Below are positions 26,671-35,025 of a DNA stretch of 64,000 nt, one piece after another. Both the position numbers and the translations under genes were made by a program. The notes below the pieces were generated by a model. The model saw only the letters and a list, made by a program, of their open reading frames with translations. It was not told the DNA's origin and did not search any database. The stretch is from CAUJIW01 sp963205175 (lineage in GTDB: Bacteria > Pseudomonadota > Alphaproteobacteria > Sphingomonadales > Sphingomonadaceae): NCBI GenBank assembly GCA_041060555.1, contig JBEUDS010000014.1. The stretch is one strand, 5' to 3'. Positions within the stretch are counted from its first letter, which is position 1. Every line of letters begins with the position of its first letter.

Positions 26671-27603
26671 ATGGCTGACATCGACATTCTGGTAAGCGAA
26701 GTAGGGCCGCGCGACGGCCTGCAGAGCATCAAGGCCCTCATGCCCACCGAGGCCAAGAAGGCCTGGATCGACGCCGAGGCCGCCGCCGGGGTGCGCGAGA
26801 TCGAGGTGGGCAGCTTCGTGCCCGCCAAGCTCCTGCCCCAGCTGGCGGATACCGCCGAGATCGTCGCGCATGCCCGCGCCATCCCGGGGCTGACCGTGGC
26901 CGTGCTGGTGCCCAACGCCCGTGGCGCCGAGGCCGCCATCGCCGCTGGCGCCCACAAGCTGACCCTGCCGCTGTCGGTGAGCGAGACGCACAGCCTCGCC
27001 AACCTGCGCCGCACCCACGCCCAGGTGCTCGACGAGGCCCGGGCGATCGCCGACATGATCCGCGCCCTGCCCGAGGCGCAGCGCCCGCATTTCGAAGGCT
27101 CGCTGTCCACCGTGTTCGGCTGCACGCTGGAAGGCGCTATTCCCGACGCGCAGGTGGCCCGCCTGGCGGAGGCCCTGATGGCGGCCGGCTGCGACGAGGT
27201 CGGCCTGTCCGATACCACCGGCTATGCCGATCCGGCGGCGGTCAAGCGGTTGATCGGCCTGGTGCGCGGGGTCGCGGGTGACGCGGCCCTCACCGGCATC
27301 CACCTGCACAACACCCGGGGCCTGGGGCTGGCCAACGCGCTGATGGCGCTGGAGTGCGGACTGACCACGCTGGATGCCTCGCTGGGCGGGCTGGGCGGCT
27401 GCCCGTTCGCGCCCGGCGCCTCGGGCAACATCGTCACCGAGGACCTGGTGTTCATGCTGGAGGCCATGGGCCTGCGCACCGGCATCGACATTGACGCCCT
27501 GGTCGCTGTGCGGTCAATTCTGGCCGCCGCTTTGCCGGGCGAGGCGCTGTACGGCTTCGTGCCGGATGCAGGATTACCCAAAGGCTGGAGGACCCAGGCA
27601 TGA
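26671..27603 (+). CDS. HMG-CoA lyase-type acyl-CoA lyase
   Basis: 310 residues of the DRE-TIM metallolyase family: VSEVGPRDGLQSIK at the N-terminus, metal His pair in IHLHNTRGLG, and the signature GLGGCPFAPGASGNIVTEDLV with the catalytic Cys. Cleaves a 3-hydroxy-3-methylacyl-CoA type ester to two smaller units. First gene of a seven-gene plus-strand operon through 31939, divergent from the CoA-transferase with only 94 bp between starts. No island palindrome is visible in that gap. Confidence 0.87.
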   Translation: MADIDILVSEVGPRDGLQSIKALMPTEAKKAWIDAEAAAGVREIEVGSFVPAKLLPQLADTAEIVAHARAIPGLTVAVLVPNARGAEAAIAAGAHKLTLPLSVSETHSLANLRRTHAQVLDEARAIADMIRALPEAQRPHFEGSLSTVFGCTLEGAIPDAQVARLAEALMAAGCDEVGLSDTTGYADPAAVKRLIGLVRGVAGDAALTGIHLHNTRGLGLANALMALECGLTTLDASLGGLGGCPFAPGASGNIVTEDLVFMLEAMGLRTGIDIDALVAVRSILAAALPGEALYGFVPDAGLPKGWRTQA

Positions 27604-28283
27604 GCGATATCGTCGGGACTCGCATGGTCTGCGACGGCAAGACCGCGCGCCAGATTTTCGAGGAAGTGATGGCCAACCCCGGCCGGACCAAGTTCGGCTT
27701 CGGCAGCAAGCTCGCCATCGTCAACGTCGACTTCCAGAACGCCTACACCCGGATCGACGAGTTCAAGACCGCCTATGAAACCGATCCGCGCCAGATCGAG
27801 CATACCAACACCATCTCGGCGCTGGCGCGGGCCAAGGGCATGCCGGTGATATGGACCCACGTCGCCTATGCCGAGGACGCCGCGGACGCCGGTGTCTGGG
27901 GCACCCGCACCAACACGCCCGACTCGTTGCAGAACATCAAATATGGCAGCCGCCGCCACGCCTTCGACGACCGCTGCGACATCCGCCCCGAGGATATGAT
28001 CTACACCAAGCGGATGCCCTCGGCCTTCTTCGAGACGCCGTTGCAGAGTCTGCTGGTCTGGCACAAGGTCGACACCGTGGTGGTGACCGGCGGCAGCACG
28101 TCGGGCTGCGTGCGGGCAACCGCCGTCGATGCGCTGAGCCGCGGTTACCGCACCATCGTGCCGATCGAGACCTGCGCCGACAAGCACGAGAGCTTCCACT
28201 TCGCCAACCTGACCGACCTGCAGCTGAAATACGCCGATGTCGAACCGGTGCAGGTGGTGATCGACTGGCTGGAGTCCCGCTGA
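27600..28283 (+). CDS. Isochorismatase-fold cysteine hydrolase (amidase), copy 2
   Basis: 227 residues. The triad is Asp in AIVNVDFQNAYT, Lys in MIYTKRMPSAFFETP and Cys in GGSTSGCVRATAVDAL, the N-carbamoylsarcosine amidase-like subgroup. About 40 extra N-terminal residues precede the core, compared with copy 1 at 20050. Overlaps both neighbours by 1-4 bases (ATGA, TGATG). Being directly coupled to two imidase-type deacetylase homologs, it most likely hydrolyses the half-amide they produce. Confidence 0.85.
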   Translation: MSDIVGTRMVCDGKTARQIFEEVMANPGRTKFGFGSKLAIVNVDFQNAYTRIDEFKTAYETDPRQIEHTNTISALARAKGMPVIWTHVAYAEDAADAGVWGTRTNTPDSLQNIKYGSRRHAFDDRCDIRPEDMIYTKRMPSAFFETPLQSLLVWHKVDTVVVTGGSTSGCVRATAVDALSRGYRTIVPIETCADKHESFHFANLTDLQLKYADVEPVQVVIDWLESR

Positions 28284-29176
28284 TGCACGACGGCGCGCCC
28301 GATCCGGCACTCTATGATTTCGCGGCCTATCGCGATCGCCCGGTGATCCGCTGGCCCGGCGACAAGTCGGTCGCGGTGTGGGTGTCGCCCAACCTCGAAT
28401 ATTACGAGATCGACCCGCCGGCCAACCCGCACCGCAAGAGCTGGACCAAACCGCACCCGGACGTGGTGGGCTACAGCCACCGCGATCATGCCAACCGCGT
28501 CGGTCACTGGCGCATGGCCGATGTGATGAGCAAACATGGCTTCCCCGGCTCGGTGTCGCTGTCGATCGCGCTGTGCCAGCACCACCCGGACGTGGTCGCC
28601 GACGCCAACGCCCGGGGCTGGGAATTTTTCAGCCACGGCATCTACAACACCCGCTATTCCTATGGCATGGACGAGGCGCAGGAGCGCGCCATCATCGAGG
28701 ACTCCATCCGCACGGTCCGCGACGCGACAGGGCAGACCATTCGCGGCTGGCTGGCGCCGGCGCTGACCCATACGCCGCGCACGCTGGACCTGATCGCCGA
28801 ATACGGCCTCGACTACACCTGCGATCTCTACCACGACGACCAGCCGATGCCGGTGAAGGTGAAGAGCGGCCGGCTGATCTCCATGCCCTACAGCCTGGAG
28901 GTCAACGACCACTACGGCTTCTTCATCTACAACATGAGCCCCAGGGACTATGCCCGGACGCTGATCCGCCAGTACCAGCGGCTGGCGGACGAGGGCACCG
29001 GCACCGTGATGTGCATTCCGCTGCACAGCTACCTGATCGGCCAGCCGCATCGCATCGGCGCCTTCGAGGAGGTGCTGCGGCATATCGCGGCCGACGGGCG
29101 CGCCTGGATCACGCGGGCCGGCGACATCGCGACCCACTGGTTTGCCCAGCAGGGCCAGCAGGGAGTGCCGGCATGA
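28283..29176 (+). CDS. Polysaccharide deacetylase-family hydrolase, PuuE/imidase type (1)
   Basis: 297 residues of the NodB-fold carbohydrate esterase 4 superfamily, but of the subgroup with PuuE allantoinase and cyclic imide hydrolase: no signal peptide, VIRWPGDKSVAVWVSPNLEYYEI at the front, the metal His segment WEFFSHGIYNTRYSYGM, RGWLAPALTHTPRTLDLIAEYGLDYTCD, and a late HSYLIGQPHRI. Those enzymes open cyclic amides or imides rather than deacetylate sugars. Three homologs occur in this island (29173, 41803). Confidence 0.8.
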   Translation: MHDGAPDPALYDFAAYRDRPVIRWPGDKSVAVWVSPNLEYYEIDPPANPHRKSWTKPHPDVVGYSHRDHANRVGHWRMADVMSKHGFPGSVSLSIALCQHHPDVVADANARGWEFFSHGIYNTRYSYGMDEAQERAIIEDSIRTVRDATGQTIRGWLAPALTHTPRTLDLIAEYGLDYTCDLYHDDQPMPVKVKSGRLISMPYSLEVNDHYGFFIYNMSPRDYARTLIRQYQRLADEGTGTVMCIPLHSYLIGQPHRIGAFEEVLRHIAADGRAWITRAGDIATHWFAQQGQQGVPA

Positions 29177-30090
29177 CGCTCGATCCCGCCTACCTTGAAT
29201 ACCCCCATCGCCAACTGGGCTATGACCACACGCTGTACGACTGGTCGCCACTGAAGGACCGCAAGCCGCTGGCCTGGCCGGATGGCAAGTCGGTCGCCGT
29301 GTGGGCCGTGGTGAGCCTGGAGTGGTTTCCCATCATCCCCGGCGACACGCCATTTCGCGCCCCCGGTCACATGCAGACGGCCTACCCCGACTACCGCCAC
29401 TATACGGCGCGGGAATATGGCACGCGGGTCGGCTTCTACCGGCTGCTCGACGCCTTCGCCAAGGCGGGCGTGCGGGCATCGGTGGCGGCCAACGGCGCCA
29501 TCGCCGAGCGCTACCCGTCGATCATCCGCGACATCGTCGCCGCCGGCCACGAAATCATCGCCCACACGACCGACATGAACGGCACCATTGCCACGGGCCT
29601 GCCCGAGGACGCGGAACGCGCGCTCATCGCCCAGTCGCTGGACAGTCTTGAGCGGGTCAGCGGCACCCGCCCCAGCGGCTGGCTGTCCATCGCCCGCTCG
29701 CAGAGCTGGAACACGCCGCGCCTGCTCAAGGAGGCCGGTGTCGCCTATTGCTGCGACTGGGTGAACGACGAGCTGCCCTACGCCTTCAACAATGGCCTGG
29801 TGAACATCCCGCTCAATCACGAACTGTCCGACCGCCAGATTCTCAATGTCCAGCAGCAGTCGGTGGACAGCTACGCCGAGCAGATCCTCGATGCGCACGA
29901 CTGGCTGGCGGCGGAAGCGGACCGCGAAGGGGGCGGACGCCTGCTGCCGCTGCATCTCACGCCCTATATCATCGGCCTGCCCTACCGCATGGACGCCTTC
30001 GAACACCTGCTGGCCGACCTCGCGGCGCGGCCGCAGACCTGGTTTGCCCGCGGCATCGACATTCTCGAACACTTCAGGAGCCAGCAGTGA
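29173..30090 (+). CDS. Polysaccharide deacetylase-family hydrolase, PuuE/imidase type (2)
   Basis: 305 residues, overlapping the first homolog by ATGA. Shared plan: PLAWPDGKSVAVWAVVSLEWFP, EIIAHTTDMNGTIATGLPEDAERALI, GWLSIARSQSWNTPRLLKEAGVAYCCDW and a C-terminal LHLTPYIIGLPYRM. Divergence from the first copy is large, so they probably act on different rings or stereoisomers, or form a heteromer. Cytoplasmic by lack of a leader. Confidence 0.8.
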   Translation: MTLDPAYLEYPHRQLGYDHTLYDWSPLKDRKPLAWPDGKSVAVWAVVSLEWFPIIPGDTPFRAPGHMQTAYPDYRHYTAREYGTRVGFYRLLDAFAKAGVRASVAANGAIAERYPSIIRDIVAAGHEIIAHTTDMNGTIATGLPEDAERALIAQSLDSLERVSGTRPSGWLSIARSQSWNTPRLLKEAGVAYCCDWVNDELPYAFNNGLVNIPLNHELSDRQILNVQQQSVDSYAEQILDAHDWLAAEADREGGGRLLPLHLTPYIIGLPYRMDAFEHLLADLAARPQTWFARGIDILEHFRSQQ

Positions 30091-31106
30091 AAGCCTATCA
30101 GATCGGATCGCAGACCGGCCTCGACTCACTGACCGCCGTCACCCGCCCGGAGCCGGTGCCCGGTCACGGCGAGGTCATCCTCAAACCGCGCCTAGCCTGC
30201 CTCAACCATCGCGACCTGCTGGTGCTGGCCGGCACCTACGGCGCCCGCAAACCGGAAGACCGCATCCCGGTGTCCGAAGGCATCGCCGAGGTGGTGGCAC
30301 TGGGTGACGGCGTCACCAACGTCGCCGTGGGCGACCGCGTGATCTTCGCGCACTTCGTCACCTGGCTGGATGGCGCCTTTTCCCCCACCGCCTTCGCCTA
30401 CGACATCGGCATCACCCATGATGGCTGGCTTGCCGAGCGCCTGCGGGTGCCGGCCGCGCCGCTGATCCGCGTGCCGGACAGCGTGACGGACGAGCAGGCA
30501 GCGCCGCTCGCCTCGGCCGCGCTCACCGCCTGGAATGCCGTGGTCGAGGTCGGCCAGGTGAAGGCCGGCGACCTGGTGCTGACGCTGGGCACCGGCGGCG
30601 TGTCGATCTTCGCGCTGCAGATCGCCAAGATGAACGGCGCGCGTGTCGCCATCACCTCGTCGAGCGACGACAAGCTGGCGTTCGCCCGCTCGCTGGGTGC
30701 CGACATCCTGATCAATTACCGGACGCATGAGGACTGGGCGGCCGAGCTAATGCGCCAGACCGGCGGCGCCGGCGCCGACATCATCGTGGAAAACGGCGGC
30801 CAAGCCACGCTGTCGCTGTCGATTGCCGCCGCCGCCGCCAATGCCCGGGTGGTGATCATCGGCGGACTGGCCGGCAATGTCAGTTCCGGCCTGCCCAACT
30901 ACACCTCGATCATCGGCAAGAACCTGACCATCCGCGGCATTGCCGAGGGCAGCAAGGCCATGCTGGCCCGCCTGCTGCGCGCGGTCGAGGCCAACGGCAT
31001 CAAGCCGGTGATTGACAAGCGCTTCCACTTCAACGACGTGCCGCAGGCCTATGCCTACCTGAAATCCGGCGAACATGTCGGCAAGGTGCTGATCGCGTTC
31101 GACTGA
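30087..31106 (+). CDS. MDR-family NAD(P)-dependent alcohol dehydrogenase / quinone oxidoreductase
   Basis: 339 residues from a GTG start that overlaps the previous stop (GTGA). A GroES-like domain (GHGEVILKPRLACLNHRDLLVLAG) lacks the catalytic-zinc Cys of classical ADHs. The Rossmann domain has LTLGTGGVSIFALQIAKMNGARVAIT. Zinc-independent members reduce enones or quinones. Probably reduces a double bond or carbonyl in the same pathway as the surrounding hydrolases. Confidence 0.84.
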   Translation: MKAYQIGSQTGLDSLTAVTRPEPVPGHGEVILKPRLACLNHRDLLVLAGTYGARKPEDRIPVSEGIAEVVALGDGVTNVAVGDRVIFAHFVTWLDGAFSPTAFAYDIGITHDGWLAERLRVPAAPLIRVPDSVTDEQAAPLASAALTAWNAVVEVGQVKAGDLVLTLGTGGVSIFALQIAKMNGARVAITSSSDDKLAFARSLGADILINYRTHEDWAAELMRQTGGAGADIIVENGGQATLSLSIAAAAANARVVIIGGLAGNVSSGLPNYTSIIGKNLTIRGIAEGSKAMLARLLRAVEANGIKPVIDKRFHFNDVPQAYAYLKSGEHVGKVLIAFD

Positions 31107-31135
31107 CAGCGCCTGCATAACAAGGACGACGGCAC

Positions 31136-31939
31136 ATGATCACGCGTGGCTACACCCGTTGCCGATACGGCCAGATGCACTTTCGGGAAGCCACGCCCGG
31201 GCAGGCGGCCACCGCGCCGACGCTGATCCTGCTGCATCAGAACCCGTCGTCCTCGTGGGAGTATGAAGGGCTGATGCGGGAGATGGCGCGCGACCGGCGC
31301 GTCGTCGCCTTCGACACGCCAGGCTACGGCATGTCTGACTCCCCGCCCGTCCCGCTGTCGATGACCGATTACGCGGCGGCCTTTGCCGACGCCATCGACG
31401 CGCTCGGCCTCGCCGGACCTCTGGACGTCTACGGCTTCCACACCGGCACCCTGTTGGCGGCGGAACTCGCCATCGCCCTGCCGGACCGCATCGGCCGCGT
31501 CGCCATGACCGGCATTCCGATGTTCCCGGCGGCGGAGCGCGAGGAGCGGCTGAAGGCCGCGCTCGACGTGGTGCCGCCAAGCGAGGACGGCACCAGCACC
31601 ATGCAGCTGCTGCGCTACCTGTGGGACTATGCAGTCGGCCAGCGCGACCCGCGGGTGCCGCTGGAACGCGCCGTGCTGTGCTATGCCGACCGTATCCGCA
31701 CCCTGCACCGCTATTCCTGGGCCTATCAGGGGGTATGGTCCTACGATTATGAGCGCCTGGCGCTCATCCGCCAGCCGGCCCGGCTGGTGCAGACGCACGA
31801 GGATCTGCTGGCGGTGTCAAAGCAGGCGGCGGCCCTGGTGCCGAACATGGACATCGTCGAGCTGCCAGAACTGGACCGGGACATCTTCGAAATCGGGATT
31901 GGCCCGGTCGCCCGGGCCCTGCGCGACTTCTTCATCTGA
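31136..31939 (+). CDS. Alpha/beta hydrolase-fold protein with non-standard elbow
   Basis: 267 residues, no leader. Typical fold landmarks: ILLHQNPSSSWEYEGLMREMA, VAFDTPGYGMSDSP, and a late NMDIVELPELDRDIFE. The nucleophile elbow reads DVYGFHTGTLLAAELA, so the position normally held by Ser in GxSxG is His, followed by Thr. Either catalysis is unusual or the protein is a lyase/C-C hydrolase variant. Last gene of the operon starting at 26671, 29 bp after the dehydrogenase. Confidence 0.78.
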   Translation: MITRGYTRCRYGQMHFREATPGQAATAPTLILLHQNPSSSWEYEGLMREMARDRRVVAFDTPGYGMSDSPPVPLSMTDYAAAFADAIDALGLAGPLDVYGFHTGTLLAAELAIALPDRIGRVAMTGIPMFPAAEREERLKAALDVVPPSEDGTSTMQLLRYLWDYAVGQRDPRVPLERAVLCYADRIRTLHRYSWAYQGVWSYDYERLALIRQPARLVQTHEDLLAVSKQAAALVPNMDIVELPELDRDIFEIGIGPVARALRDFFI

Positions 31940-32187
31940 CATCGCTGGCGGCGAGCCGCGCCTGCCGCCATCGCCCACCCGCGTCCATCCATCCTCGCGC
32001 GTTCGAGGGTACCGGCGTAACGTTACGGGAACGGGATCAAAGCCTCCACGGCCGGAAGGGGCGGCATATAAGTTGGCGGCCACGAAGCTCGGCTAGGAGA
32101 TGCCTCGTGGCCGCCGGGGGAGTCGTGCAGTCCGGTTCAGGCGCGGACGCGGGCATCGACATGCCGCCGTGTCCGGCCCCAGCATCA

Positions 32188-33387
32188 TCAGTTGATGCCC
32201 GCCTCCTGCTGCAGGCTCTCGTACATCGACTGACGCATCAGATACTGGCGACGCAGTGCAGGCGTTTCCGCGATCTCCTGCATCTTGAGCTCCTGCGGAC
32301 TGCGCTCGGCCGACCTGGCCGCCTCCAGCGTCTGCTTGTTCTCGATGGTCTGGGCCTGGACGAAGCTCTGCGCGATCGTCCGCCGCTGACGGCCATAGCG
32401 CTCCGTCTCGGCCTGCCAGTTGGCACCGTTGAGATAGATATCCTTCAGCTTGGTTGTCAGGTTCCACACATCGTGGATGCCCGAGTTCATGCCGAAGCCA
32501 CCCAGCGGGTTGTTGAGGTGGGCGGCATCGCCGGCCAGCAGCACCCGGCCATGGCAGAATTCCTTCACCACCCGCTGGTGCACGCGATAGAGCGTGCGAT
32601 GGCTGGTCTCGATCGGCCTGTCATCTCCCAGAAGCCGCTTGAACACCGCATCCTTGTAGGATTCGGACAGCAGCTCGTCATCGGTGGTATTGATGTCGGT
32701 CGGCACCAGAATGCGCCAGAACTCGGGTACCTTGAGCAGCACATACCACTCGGTGGCGTCAGCCACGTAGTTCACAGACGCCAGGCGATCGAAGTGCTGC
32801 TCCACCGGATAGCGGGTCGACAGCGTCAGGAAGCGCTCCGGATAGGTGAAGCCCTCGAACTCGGTCCGCGTCCACTTTCTGATCGTGCTGTTGGAACCAT
32901 CCGCGGCGATGAGGAAATCCGCCCGGATGGTCTCGATCGCCATCGGCGTCTCGACATACACCGTCACGCCATCGGCATCCTGATCATAGGCAAGGACACG
33001 ATGCTGGAAATTCACCGACCCCGGCTTCAGGGCCTCAAGCTTGGTGGTGAGCAGACGCGACAGCTTGAACTGCTCGCACTGCAGGCGGTACGGATGCTTC
33101 GAGATGTCCGACAGCTCGGTCAGGTCGAACTCGATGATGTCGCCGCTGCGGCGGTTGCGATAGTGGTAGGAAGGTGCCCGCAGGCCCTGGCTCTCCAGCT
33201 CTTCCAGCAGGCCGAGTTCGGCCATCATGTCGAGGGTGGGTGGATGCATCGTCGACGCCCGCATGTCCTCGGGGCAGAAGGGCAGCACCTCAACCAGCAG
33301 GACGTCGATTCCCGCCTGGGCCAAGCGATAGGCTGCCGTCGCCCCCACAGGACCACCACCGGCTACCAGCACTTGTGTCCGCCTCAT
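32188..33387 (-). CDS. FAD-dependent aromatic-ring monooxygenase (group A)
   Basis: 399 residues with the three flavoprotein hydroxylase motifs: VLVAGGGPVGATAAYRLAQAG, the DG region FLIAADGSNSTIRKW and GRVLLAGDAAHLNNPLGGFGMNSGIHD. Uses NAD(P)H and O2 to hydroxylate a ring. It lacks the C-terminal thioredoxin-like domain of the phenol/resorcinol branch (MhpA/PheA). Transcribed alone, opposite to the Tat-type hydrolase at 33640. Differs clearly from the second monooxygenase at 42714. Confidence 0.88.
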   Translation of the reverse strand: MRRTQVLVAGGGPVGATAAYRLAQAGIDVLLVEVLPFCPEDMRASTMHPPTLDMMAELGLLEELESQGLRAPSYHYRNRRSGDIIEFDLTELSDISKHPYRLQCEQFKLSRLLTTKLEALKPGSVNFQHRVLAYDQDADGVTVYVETPMAIETIRADFLIAADGSNSTIRKWTRTEFEGFTYPERFLTLSTRYPVEQHFDRLASVNYVADATEWYVLLKVPEFWRILVPTDINTTDDELLSESYKDAVFKRLLGDDRPIETSHRTLYRVHQRVVKEFCHGRVLLAGDAAHLNNPLGGFGMNSGIHDVWNLTTKLKDIYLNGANWQAETERYGRQRRTIAQSFVQAQTIENKQTLEAARSAERSPQELKMQEIAETPALRRQYLMRQSMYESLQQEAGIN

Positions 33388-33559
33388 GGTTGACTATCCC
33401 CTTTCAGTCGCCGGCAATTGGCTTCAATTCTGACGTTAAATCGATGCCCTAGGGGTAGCGCCGGATTGTCACGATGCGCTGTGAGAGCATTGGGACTGTC
33501 CGTCTGACGGGTAAAACAAGGGGGTGACAGAGATTAACGACCCACGCCGACCGCATGTC

Positions 33560-33576
33560 GCTCCGTCAGTCGGATA
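33560..33576. promoter_or_regulatory. Weak island operator candidate (10 of 14)
   Basis: GCTCCGTCAGTCGGATA lies 64 bp upstream of the hydrolase start at 33640, in the divergent gap with the monooxygenase. Confidence 0.3.
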
Positions 33577-33639
33577 GCCCGCCGCCGTCAGGGGGCGGAT
33601 TGCTGGACGAACATGGCGGTCGCGCGCTAGCCTGCGGTC

Positions 33640-34536
33640 ATGACGATACACATCACCCGACGTTCCCTGCTCGCCGGCATGGCGGCCACGGTCTGCCTGC
33701 CCGCCGCCGGAGCGCATTCCGCCGCGCCGACGACACTGACGCTGACGCTGACGGCCGCCGACGGACGCCAGATACCGGTGAACGCATGGCCAGCACATGC
33801 ACCACATCGGGGGGTGATTTTCTTCTCACATGGCGCCCTGTCGGCGCCACGCTATTACGATGCCCTGATACAGCCGGCCGCCGCCGCGGGTTATGACGTT
33901 TACGCGCCACTGCATGTCGACTCGGCGGAGCACCCGCTGACATCACGCTATCCCGGCCTCGCCAGCTGGAAGGCCCGTCTGGAGGACATGCGGGCGCTTG
34001 CCGCGCATCTGGGCGAGCAGCCCTATGTCGCCATGGGGCACAGCTACGGCGCCCTCGTCGCCCTCACGCTCGGCGGCGCCGCAGCGGTGCGGCCGGAAGG
34101 CTACGCCGGTCCGATGCACGACCCGAGGGTGAAAGCCGTCGTCGCCTTCTCGCCGCCGGCGCCGGTGCCGGCGCTGATCGAGGCCCGGGGCTACGGCACG
34201 CTTGTGACCCCTGCCCTGATCCAGACCGGCACCCGCGACATCCTGCCGGGCATGGAGAACAACCCCGACGCCTGGCGCGGCCATCTGGCGGCGTATGACA
34301 ATGCCGCCGGCGGCGGCAACCGCTACGCGCTGGTGCTGGAGGGCGTCGACCACTATTTCGGTGGTGCAATCTGTCGTCTTGACCTGCCCGGCCCCCGGCA
34401 GAATGACCAGCTGGCGCGGGCGACTGCCATGGCCGCCCTCTTCCTGAAGGCCTTTGGCAGCGGCGACGAGGCGGCGCGCCAGGAACTCGACCGCCAGCTT
34501 GCCGCGACCGGGCCGGTTCAGTTGCGCGTGAAATAG
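33640..34536 (+). CDS. Exported alpha/beta hydrolase (dienelactone hydrolase-like)
   Basis: 298 residues with a Tat-like leader MTIHITRRSLLAGMAATVCLPAAG. Body shows GVIFFSHGALSAPRYYDAL, nucleophile elbow YVAMGHSYGALVAL, the acid near TRDILPGMENN and His in EGVDHYFGGAI. Resembles secreted PET-hydrolase/chlorophyllase-like dienelactone hydrolase relatives that cleave esters. It stands alone. Confidence 0.8.
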   Translation: MTIHITRRSLLAGMAATVCLPAAGAHSAAPTTLTLTLTAADGRQIPVNAWPAHAPHRGVIFFSHGALSAPRYYDALIQPAAAAGYDVYAPLHVDSAEHPLTSRYPGLASWKARLEDMRALAAHLGEQPYVAMGHSYGALVALTLGGAAAVRPEGYAGPMHDPRVKAVVAFSPPAPVPALIEARGYGTLVTPALIQTGTRDILPGMENNPDAWRGHLAAYDNAAGGGNRYALVLEGVDHYFGGAICRLDLPGPRQNDQLARATAMAALFLKAFGSGDEAARQELDRQLAATGPVQLRVK

Positions 34537-34595
34537 CGCCGCCCGATCCTGCCGCCGGTTCACCGCGGCCCACGCCGTTGACCGGGTCGCCACGG

Positions 34596-34634
34596 AAAAA
34601 ACGAAGGCGGAGGCCTACTCGAAACCCCCGCCTC
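34596..34634 (-). terminator. Terminator of methyltransferase module 2
   Basis: On the minus strand AGGCGG ... CCGCCT forms an imperfect hairpin followed by TCGTTTTTT, 22 bp past the small-protein stop. Confidence 0.75.
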
Positions 34635-34656
34635 GATTTGTCATCGACATGCCGGA

Positions 34657-35025
34657 TCAGCGCTCGGCGATTTCCTCGATCATCGAGCGGAACTGGTCTT
34701 CCGATTCCGCTTCGGCGACCTCGCGCGCTTCCTTGCGCATCAGATAGAACAAGCGGTCGAGAAAATCCTGCCGCCAGGCCTCCCGGGCCTCCAGCGCCTC
34801 CTGATCCAGCTTCAGCGCCTCGATGCCGGCGGCCAGATCCAGTCCATTGGCCTTGGCGACACGCTCGGCGGAGTCGAGGCGATCATGGACGACCGCGATC
34901 TCGTTGGCGAGCACCATGATCATGGACATCGCCTGATCCAGGCCGGGGGCCTGATAAAAGGTCGGGCGCTTGCCCTTGGCGTCCTTGATGACATGCGGAC
35001 GTTCGTTGCTGTGGATCACGGTCAT
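34657..35025 (-). CDS. Small GKRP-motif partner of methyltransferase module 2
   Basis: 122 residues. Core KGKRPTFYQAPGLDQAMSMIMVLANE then IAVVHDRLDSAERVAKANGLDL, aligning with the proteins at 21532 and 57129. The C-terminal half is a longer charged helix (EAREAWRQDFLDRLFYLMRKEAREVAEAE), then an acidic end. No membrane segment or enzyme motif. ATGA overlap with the methyltransferase at 35022 indicates a tight partnership. Confidence 0.75.
   Translation of the reverse strand: MTVIHSNERPHVIKDAKGKRPTFYQAPGLDQAMSMIMVLANEIAVVHDRLDSAERVAKANGLDLAAGIEALKLDQEALEAREAWRQDFLDRLFYLMRKEAREVAEAESEDQFRSMIEEIAER

Noticed and set aside
28283..30090. Polysaccharide or peptidoglycan deacetylation as the role of the tandem deacetylase-family genes
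   Set aside because: No export signals, no sugar-related neighbours, and a layout closer to PuuE and cyclic imide hydrolase.
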